From Aquificota bacterium (GTDB lineage: Bacteria; Aquificota; Aquificia; Aquificales; QOAS01), in assembly GCA_013153315.1 (NCBI GenBank), contig JAADES010000027.1, positions 1 through 32,232 of the forward strand: 32,232 nucleotides of DNA, read 5' to 3'. A model generated the notes under the pieces. It was not told the origin of the DNA, made no database searches, and saw only the letters and a list, made by a program, of their open reading frames with translations. Positions 10,053 to 20,174 of the stretch are shown in pieces (position 1 is the first letter of the stretch; each line of letters opens with the position of its first letter). Made by a program: the position numbers and the translations under genes.

Positions 10053-12017
10053 CTAAACCTCTAAAACCTTCCCTTTCTCCTTAATAAACTCAATTAATCT
10101 TTTATAAACTTCGTTGGAACTTAAAGTTTTAGCGTCCCCTACGAGGATTAGCTTTCTTTTTGCCCTCGTAAGGGCTACGTTTAACCTTCTTAAATCCTCC
10201 AAAAATCCTATTTCCTCCTGGGGATTGCTCCTTACGAGGGAGATTATTATTACTTCCTTCTCCCTACCTTGGAAACCGTCAACCGTTTTTACTTCCACGT
10301 CGGGAATGAGTTGTTTTAGATAATCTTCGTGGTCTTTATAGGGGGTAATAACTCCTATATCCTCCGAAGGGATACCCATTTTTTTAAGTTCCTCAACGAG
10401 GTTCTTAACGAATTTAGCCTCCTCGGGGTTGTATTTGGAAAAGCTTCCTCGGCGGGTTTTTTCCATAAATTTCCCTTTGGTGTCTATAAATACTATGGGA
10501 GTATCGTCCAAGGCGGGGTTGTCGCTTTTTTGTTTTGCTATATCGGAAAGTTTTATATCCTTAACACTGTCGTGGGATATTAATTCCCCGTTATAAAACT
10601 CCTTCGAAGGGAATTCTTTAATAAGGTCGTTCATACGGTATTGGATGCGTAGCATATAGCTGGCTTCGGGGTAGAGGTCGATAAACCTTTCGAACATTGT
10701 ATAGGAAAGGTCTTTGGCGTCGGGGTGTAAAACGGTGGGTGGAAGTTGCTTATGGTCTCCCGCCATTATTACCTTTTTGGCTTTTATCAGTGGTATAAGA
10801 GCCGAAGGTTCGGTCGATTGGCTGGCTTCGTCCAAAACCAAAACCTCAAAGGTTCGGTTTTCCAAAAATTCGTTCCCCGCGGTGGAATTTGTAGCCAATA
10901 CCACATCGGCGGTTTTTAATATTTCGTCCACAATTTGGTTTTCTATTTTTTTCTTTTCCTCTATTAGGTTTTTTATTTGGTTTTGGAGCTCTATCCATTT
11001 GGCCATCGACTTTATTTTGGAAAGCTTTATTCCGCGGGTCTTTTTGTTCTGCCTAGCCAGTTCCAATATTTGTTTGTCGGAAAGTCCCCTCCTCCATTGG
11101 GGGGTCGGTTTTAGATAGTTGGCCTGCTCCTCTTTTATTTGGTCTATTTTCTTTTCTATCTCTTGGATTTCTTTATACCTCGGGTGGTGCTGAACTTTGT
11201 AATCCAGAGAATGTTCTATTAGCTCTTTAGAAACCCTTGCGGGGTGTCCTACTCTTACCACATCGAGGTTTCTTTTTATTAATCTCTCCATTAGGTTGTC
11301 CACGGCGGTGTTGCTGTCGGCGGTGGCCAAAACCTGCTTTTTCTCGTTCTTTACCAGTTGCTCTATTATTTCCACCAAGGTGGTCGTTTTTCCCGTTCCC
11401 GGGGGGCCGTGGATTAGGAATAGGGGATTGCTACCGAGAGCCTTTTTTACCGCCTCCAGTTGGTATTGGTTTAGATTTTCATTAAAGGGTTTAATTTCCT
11501 TTTCTTCCACCTTTAGGAGGTTTTTGCCCTTCCCTAAAACAACCTCTTCGGGGTAATTGGTTTTACCCTCCTCAAAGAGGGTAAGGGCTTTGTTCATCCT
11601 TTTGAAGGTGATGTCGTTAACATAGAGGTCAACCCTCCAATAGCCGCGGGTCAAATCGGGCGGAGGGTCGCTAAAGGCTATATCGAGGTATTTTTTACCT
11701 TTTTCGTAAACCGTTCCTTCTACACCTTCCTTTAGGGGGTTGGTTCGGCTTACCAAAACAACATCGCCCACTTTTATCTGGTGGTTTTCGGGCATGTCGG
11801 GACGGCCGAAGCGGTAAACCTTGTAGCCCCCGACTATTTCACCCTTATAGGAGGCTTTTAAACCTAAAATTGCCCTTCCCCTTTGTTCCCTCTCTTTACC
11901 GGTTAAAAGTTGAATTTCCCTTATATGGAATTCTTTTTCGGCTTCCCTTTCCAGTTCTATCAGTTTTTTAAAATGGTTGGAATACTCCTTGCGGTCTTTG
12001 AATACTTTTTTTGGCAT
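10053..12017 (-). CDS. SF1 DNA/RNA helicase, IGHMBP2/DNA2-like (Upf1-like group)
   Basis: 654 aa; HGPPGTGKTTTLVEII Walker A, LDEASQSTEP Walker B, GDHKQLPPTV, TVDGFQGREKEVII, LNVALTRAKRKLILVGD. Confidence 0.92.
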   Translation of the reverse strand: MPKKVFKDRKEYSNHFKKLIELEREAEKEFHIREIQLLTGKEREQRGRAILGLKASYKGEIVGGYKVYRFGRPDMPENHQIKVGDVVLVSRTNPLKEGVEGTVYEKGKKYLDIAFSDPPPDLTRGYWRVDLYVNDITFKRMNKALTLFEEGKTNYPEEVVLGKGKNLLKVEEKEIKPFNENLNQYQLEAVKKALGSNPLFLIHGPPGTGKTTTLVEIIEQLVKNEKKQVLATADSNTAVDNLMERLIKRNLDVVRVGHPARVSKELIEHSLDYKVQHHPRYKEIQEIEKKIDQIKEEQANYLKPTPQWRRGLSDKQILELARQNKKTRGIKLSKIKSMAKWIELQNQIKNLIEEKKKIENQIVDEILKTADVVLATNSTAGNEFLENRTFEVLVLDEASQSTEPSALIPLIKAKKVIMAGDHKQLPPTVLHPDAKDLSYTMFERFIDLYPEASYMLRIQYRMNDLIKEFPSKEFYNGELISHDSVKDIKLSDIAKQKSDNPALDDTPIVFIDTKGKFMEKTRRGSFSKYNPEEAKFVKNLVEELKKMGIPSEDIGVITPYKDHEDYLKQLIPDVEVKTVDGFQGREKEVIIISLVRSNPQEEIGFLEDLRRLNVALTRAKRKLILVGDAKTLSSNEVYKRLIEFIKEKGKVLEV

Positions 12018-12090
12018 AGCAGGGATTTAAAATTTAGGAACTTCTTTCGGAGTTTAGAAAAAAAAGAAATAAACCTCGGGAAGGAAGGAA

Positions 12091-13332
12091 TTATTCCGCA
12101 CTTTTTCCGAAAACGGTAATAAAAGCCAATACCCAAATAAGGACAAAAAATAAAACCGCCAAATGGTATTTCCTATATTTAAGGGCAACTATAAAGGCAA
12201 TAACGGTTTGGAGCATGTAATAAAAGGCGAAGGATTTGGAAGCGTAGGCAATTATTTGGAAAATGTTGGCACTCCATATAAGCACAATGTCAATAAGAGC
12301 CAATAAAAGGTAGCCTAAATTAGAGGAAATCCTTCCGTGGGTTTCCATATACAAAAGTCCCCCGGCGCTGGCTGTATCGGCAACGGCGGCACTAAATTGA
12401 CTGACCAAGGGGCCAACCTTAATGAGAAAACCTAAAACCAGCGATAAGGAGGCGGCTAAAACAATAATGGCGGTGGCCGAAAGGGGCATATTGTTCAACA
12501 GGTGGAACAGCGGAGTTATAAGCAATATAAAGGTAACGTAAATAAATCCCGAAATGATTTGTGCCAACCGCATGCTTTTTATTCGTTCCTCTACGGTAAA
12601 TTTCTCTTTCAAATATTTGGAGGTCTCAAACCCCTGAACTATTAGCAATATTCCCGCAAGTATTTGAAGGGTTTCAAAGGTTATAGGTTTAAAAGTCCCT
12701 TCGAAGGAAAAATGTTTTTCAAACAGCGTAAGGTCGTGAACGGCCAACCCAACAAGGAAGGAAAAAATTATTGAAAGGTTTATAGCCACCCCGTAGCGGT
12801 CTAAGAAAGCTAAAAAATCTAACCCTTTAAGGAAACCCGATATTCCTATAAACAACAATAGGGCCGTTGTTAATAAATTTTCCAAAAAGGGGTCTCGATG
12901 GAAAAAACCCGAAAAAATAAAGGCCGAAAGCAATCTTAAATAAAAGGCGACGGAAATAATATAGGAAAAGGCCAAAACTAGGTTGGAAAATCTTTCCAAC
13001 TCAACGAGGAAGATATGTAATTTCCTTTCGGGGGTTTGTTCGTAAATTAATGGTTCCGCATAGCGGATATTGAACCTTAATGCCGTTCCTATAAGGTAGG
13101 CCAAGGTAACTATCCCCGCCATAGCTAAAACGGCGTAATCGCCCACCGCATAGTAGAGCAAGGGGGCACAGACCAAATAACCACTCCCAATGATGGAAGC
13201 TAAGGGAATAACTGTAGCCCGCCAAAGCCTATTTCTTTCCAACTTTGGGTTTAGGAAAAAGGCGAACGCCAAAAGGAAGGCAATTGCTGTAATCCAATCC
13301 AAATAGGTTAGTTTGCTTAAGGAGACATCCAT
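12091..13332 (-). CDS. Multi-pass membrane protein, amino-acid-permease-like
   Basis: 413 aa; about 10 or more hydrophobic segments, IIGSGYLVCAPLLYY-type early TM motif. Confidence 0.65.
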   Translation of the reverse strand: MDVSLSKLTYLDWITAIAFLLAFAFFLNPKLERNRLWRATVIPLASIIGSGYLVCAPLLYYAVGDYAVLAMAGIVTLAYLIGTALRFNIRYAEPLIYEQTPERKLHIFLVELERFSNLVLAFSYIISVAFYLRLLSAFIFSGFFHRDPFLENLLTTALLLFIGISGFLKGLDFLAFLDRYGVAINLSIIFSFLVGLAVHDLTLFEKHFSFEGTFKPITFETLQILAGILLIVQGFETSKYLKEKFTVEERIKSMRLAQIISGFIYVTFILLITPLFHLLNNMPLSATAIIVLAASLSLVLGFLIKVGPLVSQFSAAVADTASAGGLLYMETHGRISSNLGYLLLALIDIVLIWSANIFQIIAYASKSFAFYYMLQTVIAFIVALKYRKYHLAVLFFVLIWVLAFITVFGKSAE

Positions 13333-13342
13333 AGTTTGAAAA

Positions 13343-14701
13343 TTAATTGCTTACCAAGCTATGTTCTTCCAGAAACTCCTTAAGGGTTTTTAAAGCCCTT
13401 TGGGCCATTTTAAGTTTCCTTTCTTTTTTATTTCTAACCTTTTTAGGGAGAGGTGGAAGAAGTCCAAAAACGGGGTTCATAGGTTGGAGTTCTCCCTCTT
13501 TGGTGGTTATGTAATTTAATAGGGCCCCTATCATGGTTTCTTTGGGAAAGGTTAAAGGTTCTTGACCTCTTAAAAGGCGGCCGGCGTTTATTCCCGCCAC
13601 AATTCCCGTAGCCGCCGATGCTACATAGCCTTCCACACCGGTAATTTGTCCCGCAAAGAGGAGTTTGGGAAATTTTCTTGCTTGCAAGGTTGGTTTTAAA
13701 AGCTTGTTACTTTGTAGGAAAGTGTTCCTATGAACCGAACCGAGGCGAACAAATTTAGCGTTCCTTAAACAGGGGATTAATCTAAAAACCCGTTTTTGTT
13801 CGGGGTAGGTTAATTTAGTTTGAAAACCTACCAAAGAAAGTAATGTTCCCTCTTTGTTTTCCTTCCTAAGTTGGACAACCGCATAGGGTTCTTTTCCCGT
13901 GCGGGGGTCTATAAGGCCGACAGGTTTCATTGGGCCGTAGCGGAGGGTATCCTTTCCCCTTTCGGCCATAACTTCTATAGGCATGCAACCTTCAAAATAA
14001 CAAGCCTTTTCAAAATCTTTAGGCTCTACCTTTTGGGCTTTTAATAGTTCCTCTACAAATTTTTCATATTCCTCCTTTGTTAGAGGGCAGTTGAAATAAT
14101 CTGCACCACCCTTGTTGTAGCGGCTTCCCCACCATCCTTTGGAAAAATCGACCGTTTCGGCGTCCACTATGGGAGCTATAGCATCGTAGAAATGCAAATA
14201 TTCGGCTCCCAATTTTTTCTTTATATCCTCCGAAAGGTTTTCCGAAGTTAGGGGCCCGCTTGCAACTATTACCACATCGTAATCCTCAAGGGGGATTTCT
14301 TTAACCTCTTCCCTTATAAGGTTTATGTTGGGATTTTCCTCCAAACGGCGGGTTATGTAATCGCTAAAAATTTCTCTATCCACCGCCAACGCACCGCCCG
14401 CGGGAACTTCGGCCTTTTGGGCGGCCTCCAACACCAGAGACCCCATCATTTTCATTTCTTCTTTGAGCAAACCGCTTCCTGTGGTTATATCTTTACCCCC
14501 CAAAGAGTTGGAACAAACAAGCTCTGCCAGCTTTCCCGTTTTGTGGGCGGGGGTCATCTTTTTGGGCCTCATTTCATAAAGGTCGACTTTGAAACCCTCC
14601 TTTGCCAGCCTATGGGCCGCCTCTACTCCCGCCAATCCTCCGCCTATTACCGCTACTCTTGCCTTGTTTTCCTCTTTGGGAATGTTTTGATTTTGTTCCA
14701 T
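13343..14701 (-). CDS. trmFO: FADH2:5,10-methylenetetrahydrofolate-tRNA-(uracil-54-C5)-methyltransferase
   Basis: 452 aa; VIGGGLAGVEAAHRLA, MRPKKMTPAH, LVCSNSLGG, LFAGQITGVEGYVASAATGIVAGINAGR. Confidence 0.97.
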   Translation of the reverse strand: MEQNQNIPKEENKARVAVIGGGLAGVEAAHRLAKEGFKVDLYEMRPKKMTPAHKTGKLAELVCSNSLGGKDITTGSGLLKEEMKMMGSLVLEAAQKAEVPAGGALAVDREIFSDYITRRLEENPNINLIREEVKEIPLEDYDVVIVASGPLTSENLSEDIKKKLGAEYLHFYDAIAPIVDAETVDFSKGWWGSRYNKGGADYFNCPLTKEEYEKFVEELLKAQKVEPKDFEKACYFEGCMPIEVMAERGKDTLRYGPMKPVGLIDPRTGKEPYAVVQLRKENKEGTLLSLVGFQTKLTYPEQKRVFRLIPCLRNAKFVRLGSVHRNTFLQSNKLLKPTLQARKFPKLLFAGQITGVEGYVASAATGIVAGINAGRLLRGQEPLTFPKETMIGALLNYITTKEGELQPMNPVFGLLPPLPKKVRNKKERKLKMAQRALKTLKEFLEEHSLVSN

Positions 14702-14779
14702 CTTAGGGATTGAAGATAGTTATCCAACAAGAGGAATTGACTTTTAAGGTTTGGCAATTTCTTTATAAGGAAGAAAGAT

Positions 14780-16390
<1,611 letters not shown>

Positions 16391-16396
16391 AATTTT

Positions 16397-17344
16397 TTAA
16401 CTCCTTTTTTTGGAACTTTTAACTTCGAACCATTTAACGATACCGTAAACAAAACCTAAAACAAGAATTATTACGGCCAAACTTATTTTGAACTCTATAG
16501 GTTTGTTGTGTTGGAGAGAGGTTATTAGGGCCTCCCTGATGGTTGCGGCCAAAGCAACGCTAACGAAGGAAGAAACGGCAAATTCTCCACCCAGCATAAA
16601 TTTAATTTCGCTGTTAAGAAGCTCCAAAATAGTCCACAAAATTAAGAGGTCACCGAGGGCCGCTATTATACCGTGGGCTATACCCCCTTGGGCAATGTGG
16701 AGAATATCGGTAATAAACAGGTAAATAATAAATGCCGCCAAAATTATAAGGCCGGCCAATATAGCGGAGTCAAGCATTAACCCGACCTTTTTGGCTATAC
16801 CTAAGATAAACCTTCCCCAACGGCCGAGGTATAGAAGGAGTTTTGTTTCCGAATCAACGTAGTAGGAAATTAAAACGTCCAAATTTAGGTCTAACACTTT
16901 ATTTAAGGATTTCAACGCCGAGCGGAGCTTTTCTATTGTTTCTTCATCCTTTTGTTCTCGGATAACCTCAAAGATTTTGGAGTTAAAAAAGTTCCTCGCG
17001 TAGTCTATTAGCACAATGATATGGTGGGGAGAAAACCCTAATTGGAAAAATTTTTCTCCCATTGAAAGGAGATAGTTCAAATAAGCAGCATCATAGTTCC
17101 CTTCAAATAGTCGGTCATACCATTGGGAAAATTCTTTTTTTACCTTTTGAAGGTCGCTTTCATCCAATTCCTGCCGAAGGTCGGTGAATTTTTGAATAAC
17201 CTCCTCTATAAGTCTTAAAAATTCTTCCTTATAAGGTTTTAAATAGTTAGCCAAAAACTTTATACGTTCGGCATCCCTTCTTCCCAATTGGTGGAGTCTT
17301 AAAAGTCTTTCAATTTCGTATTCTAAGGTTGCTGTTACCGTCAT
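16397..17344 (-). CDS. Protoglobin/globin-sensor-like domain fused to PsiE-like membrane domain
   Basis: 315 aa; N-terminal half WYDRLFEGNYDAAYLNYLLSMGEKFFQLGFSPHHIIVLIDYARNFF resembles protoglobin helices E-G; C-terminal four-TM region with LWTILELLNSEIKFMLGGEFAVSSFVSVALAATIREALI resembles PsiE. Confidence 0.65.
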   Translation of the reverse strand: MTVTATLEYEIERLLRLHQLGRRDAERIKFLANYLKPYKEEFLRLIEEVIQKFTDLRQELDESDLQKVKKEFSQWYDRLFEGNYDAAYLNYLLSMGEKFFQLGFSPHHIIVLIDYARNFFNSKIFEVIREQKDEETIEKLRSALKSLNKVLDLNLDVLISYYVDSETKLLLYLGRWGRFILGIAKKVGLMLDSAILAGLIILAAFIIYLFITDILHIAQGGIAHGIIAALGDLLILWTILELLNSEIKFMLGGEFAVSSFVSVALAATIREALITSLQHNKPIEFKISLAVIILVLGFVYGIVKWFEVKSSKKRS

Positions 17345-17391
17345 TGGGTTTATTAATTTAAGGCTCCTATAAAAGGGAAAAATTTAAAAAA

Positions 17392-19173
17392 CTAGGAGTA
17401 GTTAACTTTTAATTTCCAAAAACTGTATAAACCTTTCTCAATTATCTCCTTAAGTTCTTCTTCGGTAAATATCTGCCCCTCCTGGGGTCTCTTTTTTATT
17501 TGAAAAACTAAAACGGTATCCCCATCTTCCAACACTAAATTTTTACGGTTGAATTCTATTTCCTTTTGAAGGAGCTCCTTTAAAACCTGTGCCGTCGATT
17601 GGTGGGATATGTAAGAAACTACTTCTTTTGTATCAAGAATTTTTTTAGCTTCCTCAAAAGGTATAGGTTCAAAATCAAGTTCTCCTTTTTTGGGTTTTAA
17701 CATATTTAGCGAAAAGGTATTGGTCAAATAAACTTTCCCAGACATAACTTTTTCCTCCTCAAAGGGGATTTTAAAAGCTTCCTTGTCCTTATGGAGGACG
17801 GTTAAAGGAACATAATCCTCGAGGTAATAACCGAAGGCAAAGCTTACCCCCGTAGGGCCGTTAAAGGATAATTTTTTATTGGCAAAAAGGTGTTTATTTT
17901 TGCGGAAAAAGTGTGCCAAAACATGGCCTATAGTTTCAAAATTCTTTTCCGGTATCTGTTGGTTTTGTAAAGGCCCCTTGTAAAGGATATATAAAGTTTC
18001 GGGTGCTTGGAGTGGTTTTTCCCTATCCTTTAGAAGGATTTGTATCTTTTTGGTTTCTTTAGTAGGAGGAATTATTTCAAACAGCTCGTTAAAGTTTTTT
18101 TGAGGAACCTTTCTATCGTCCTCTATTGTGTAAATCTTTTTATAGGAAGTGTTGGATTTGTAAATGTAAAACTCCGTAGGGAGGCGTTTTTTAGAAAAAA
18201 CTATCCCGGAAAGGATAGAAACCGCGACCACCTTTTGGGTGTGGGCTATTCGAATATTTCCTCCAAAAGGTGTTAGAGCTTTAAAGACTTTCTCCTTAAG
18301 TTCTTCCAAAAGTTTATCCAACCAACGGCGGATTTTTAGGAAATCTTCCTTTTTTTCCTCCAGCGGGTTGTTGTAATGGAAGGGCTCCTCTATATGGAAA
18401 ACCTTTTTTAGGTATTCTTCTCCGAAAGGAAATTTTTCTTCAAATTCCAACGCGTGGTTTTTGTTGAATAGAACCGAAACGGGTATCTGTAAATCGGTTA
18501 AAAACTTATCGAGGTCTTGGATAGTTTTCATTTCCTCGGAGGGGAAAACCAAAGGTAGTTTTTTGCTTTTGGCGGTTTTAAGTTTGACTTCCAAACCGTT
18601 AACGGGTTCAATGTTTCCGTTTTCCAACAGAACACCTGTAAAGGCTAAATTTTCAGCCGCCTTTAAATAGCGTAGTGCCGAATAAAGGGCTAAGGTAAAG
18701 GACAAGCCTTCGAAATTTGTTTTTTCAAAAACTACAAAGAAACTTTTATTGGTTAGTTTCTTAACCCTTTCCAAACCCTGCCTTATTTCGTTAGCTTTTA
18801 AAAATAGTCCCTCGTCGGGAAAAATGATTTCTTCGGCCTCTATAGGGACTATAAGAGCCTTAACAATTTCACCTTCTTTATCGTTTTTCACAACGGGAAA
18901 TTTAGCCTCTATAGCTTCCCCTGTTAATACTTGGGTTGCTAAAGAAGTTTCTACACCCAACCTTTGGGCAAATAGTTCTATAGAAACCTTGTCCAGATGG
19001 TGGCGAAGGATTTTAAAGATTAAATAATTGGGGTTTATAGGAAAGCTTTCTTTGAAGGGCCCTTTAGCGGGAAAAAATTGAAGAAATAAATCAATATCGC
19101 TCCTCTCAACGGTTTGCAGTTTTTTAGCCTTATCTTCTAGCAAGAGATAGATATTTTCCAAATTCCAACCCAT
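17392..19173 (-). CDS. CalpL-like effector: Lon-type protease + SAVED-like sensor + C-terminal DUF1874/AcrIII-1 (Crn2) ring nuclease
   Basis: 593 aa. Lon-like: NFEGLSFTLALYSALRY (Ser ~158) and GNIEPVNGLEVKLKTAKSKKLPLVFPSEE (Lys ~197). SAVED-like middle: LSFNGPTGVSFAFGYYLEDYVPLTVLHKDKEAFKIPF. C-terminus: GKVYLTNTFSLNML...YISHQSTAQVLKELLQKEIEFNRKNLVLEDGDTVLVFQIKKRPQEGQIFTEEELKEIIEKGLYSFWKLKVNY, closely matching AcrIII-1 (KVYLANAFSINML...SIGHDSTIQLINSL...[36 protein letters not shown]). Confidence 0.85.
   Translation of the reverse strand: MGWNLENIYLLLEDKAKKLQTVERSDIDLFLQFFPAKGPFKESFPINPNYLIFKILRHHLDKVSIELFAQRLGVETSLATQVLTGEAIEAKFPVVKNDKEGEIVKALIVPIEAEEIIFPDEGLFLKANEIRQGLERVKKLTNKSFFVVFEKTNFEGLSFTLALYSALRYLKAAENLAFTGVLLENGNIEPVNGLEVKLKTAKSKKLPLVFPSEEMKTIQDLDKFLTDLQIPVSVLFNKNHALEFEEKFPFGEEYLKKVFHIEEPFHYNNPLEEKKEDFLKIRRWLDKLLEELKEKVFKALTPFGGNIRIAHTQKVVAVSILSGIVFSKKRLPTEFYIYKSNTSYKKIYTIEDDRKVPQKNFNELFEIIPPTKETKKIQILLKDREKPLQAPETLYILYKGPLQNQQIPEKNFETIGHVLAHFFRKNKHLFANKKLSFNGPTGVSFAFGYYLEDYVPLTVLHKDKEAFKIPFEEEKVMSGKVYLTNTFSLNMLKPKKGELDFEPIPFEEAKKILDTKEVVSYISHQSTAQVLKELLQKEIEFNRKNLVLEDGDTVLVFQIKKRPQEGQIFTEEELKEIIEKGLYSFWKLKVNYS
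17743..17760 (-). promoter_or_regulatory. Candidate internal ribosome-binding site and in-frame start for a free-standing Crn2 ring nuclease (17392-17745)
   Basis: Minus strand reads GAGGAGG (17754-17760), 8-nt spacer AAAAAGTT, ATG (17743-17745), in frame, one residue before SGKVYLTNTFS, the first strand of the ring-nuclease domain. Confidence 0.5.
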
Positions 19174-19233
19174 TTTTAACTCCCTAGAAATATCTAACGA
19201 AGGAAAAAGTTGAATATTGACCTTTAGGAGGTT

Positions 19234-20172
19234 TTAATCCAAAAGTTGCAACCTTAGGTTGGTTTTAAAAATATCCCCAATAAAGTTTTCAGGGTTTATG
19301 GGCAAAGTAATTCTTGGGAAAAGAATACCATTCCAAAGTTCTATTATTTTGTCCTCCAACTCTAAAAATATTTTGCCCAGCCTTCCCACAAAGTCGGGTC
19401 TCGGTTCTATAACCAACAAACCTTTTTCGGGATAGTATCTCCACATTAAGTTCTCGTTCCAACCTGAAGTAGTTTCTTGGTCCGCAGCTTTTGCAAGCTT
19501 TCTTTGGGCCTTAAACTCTTTCAGTAAGGCGTTTATTTTTTGGGTTTCTTCCATTTCCTTTAGAACCATAGCCTGCAAGGTTCCATAGCGGCGGGCTTCC
19601 TCTTTTTTGAATTCTTTTTTTATACCCCCCCGAATTTTACCCGCCCCCTTGCGCCAGCCTTTATAAACTTCCCAAATTTCTTGAATTTTTCCTAAAGGAA
19701 TTTTTCCAACCTTCAAAACTACCCTATCCGGGAGAATTTGGGAAAACCAACTTAGGGGAAACCAAATAAACAACTTCGGTTGGGCTATATATACCTTCCG
19801 GTAAAGGTCTAAATCTTTCAACTCCTCGTTAGGGGACAAAATTTTTACCAAAACATCATCGGGAGTTGCAAACTGATAGAACTCCGAAAGGGGCACTAAT
19901 CTAACTTCCCCAACTTCTGGATTTATATCCCACACAACAAAAAGTAAAGGAAGCCCATCTATAGATGGTGTTATTTCAATTACATCCCCAACTTCTGGTT
20001 TTTCTGGAATTTTAAAATCCTTATTTAGTTCTTTTTCAATTTTTTCCTTGGGAAGGTTTACCTTTTCTTTTCCTTCAAGGTTGGTTTCCACAAAAATATC
20101 TTCCAAAGGGATATCTTCCAAGGGTTCCTTCATGAGTTTATAAAGTTCAAATAGTTCCTCTAGACGGTTCAT
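19234..20172 (-). CDS. CalpT-like candidate anti-sigma / protease substrate with MazF/PemK-like SH3-barrel region
   Basis: 312 aa; EVGDVIEITPSIDGLPLLFVVWDINPEVGEVRLVPLSEFYQFATPDDVLVKI resembles a MazF/PemK-like barrel; charged linker follows; lies between the sigma-like gene and the protease gene, as expected for CalpT. Confidence 0.55.
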   Translation of the reverse strand: MNRLEELFELYKLMKEPLEDIPLEDIFVETNLEGKEKVNLPKEKIEKELNKDFKIPEKPEVGDVIEITPSIDGLPLLFVVWDINPEVGEVRLVPLSEFYQFATPDDVLVKILSPNEELKDLDLYRKVYIAQPKLFIWFPLSWFSQILPDRVVLKVGKIPLGKIQEIWEVYKGWRKGAGKIRGGIKKEFKKEEARRYGTLQAMVLKEMEETQKINALLKEFKAQRKLAKAADQETTSGWNENLMWRYYPEKGLLVIEPRPDFVGRLGKIFLELEDKIIELWNGILFPRITLPINPENFIGDIFKTNLRLQLLD

Positions 20173-20174
20173 TT

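Noticed and set aside
10714-11118. 134-aa plus-strand ORF
   Set aside because: Antisense to the well-supported SF1 helicase; low-complexity Ser/Phe-rich translation typical of a spurious reverse frame.
17392-19173. Ordinary ATP-dependent Lon protease
   Set aside because: No AAA+ Walker A/B motifs; only the proteolytic segment is Lon-like, and the C-terminus matches DUF1874/AcrIII-1.
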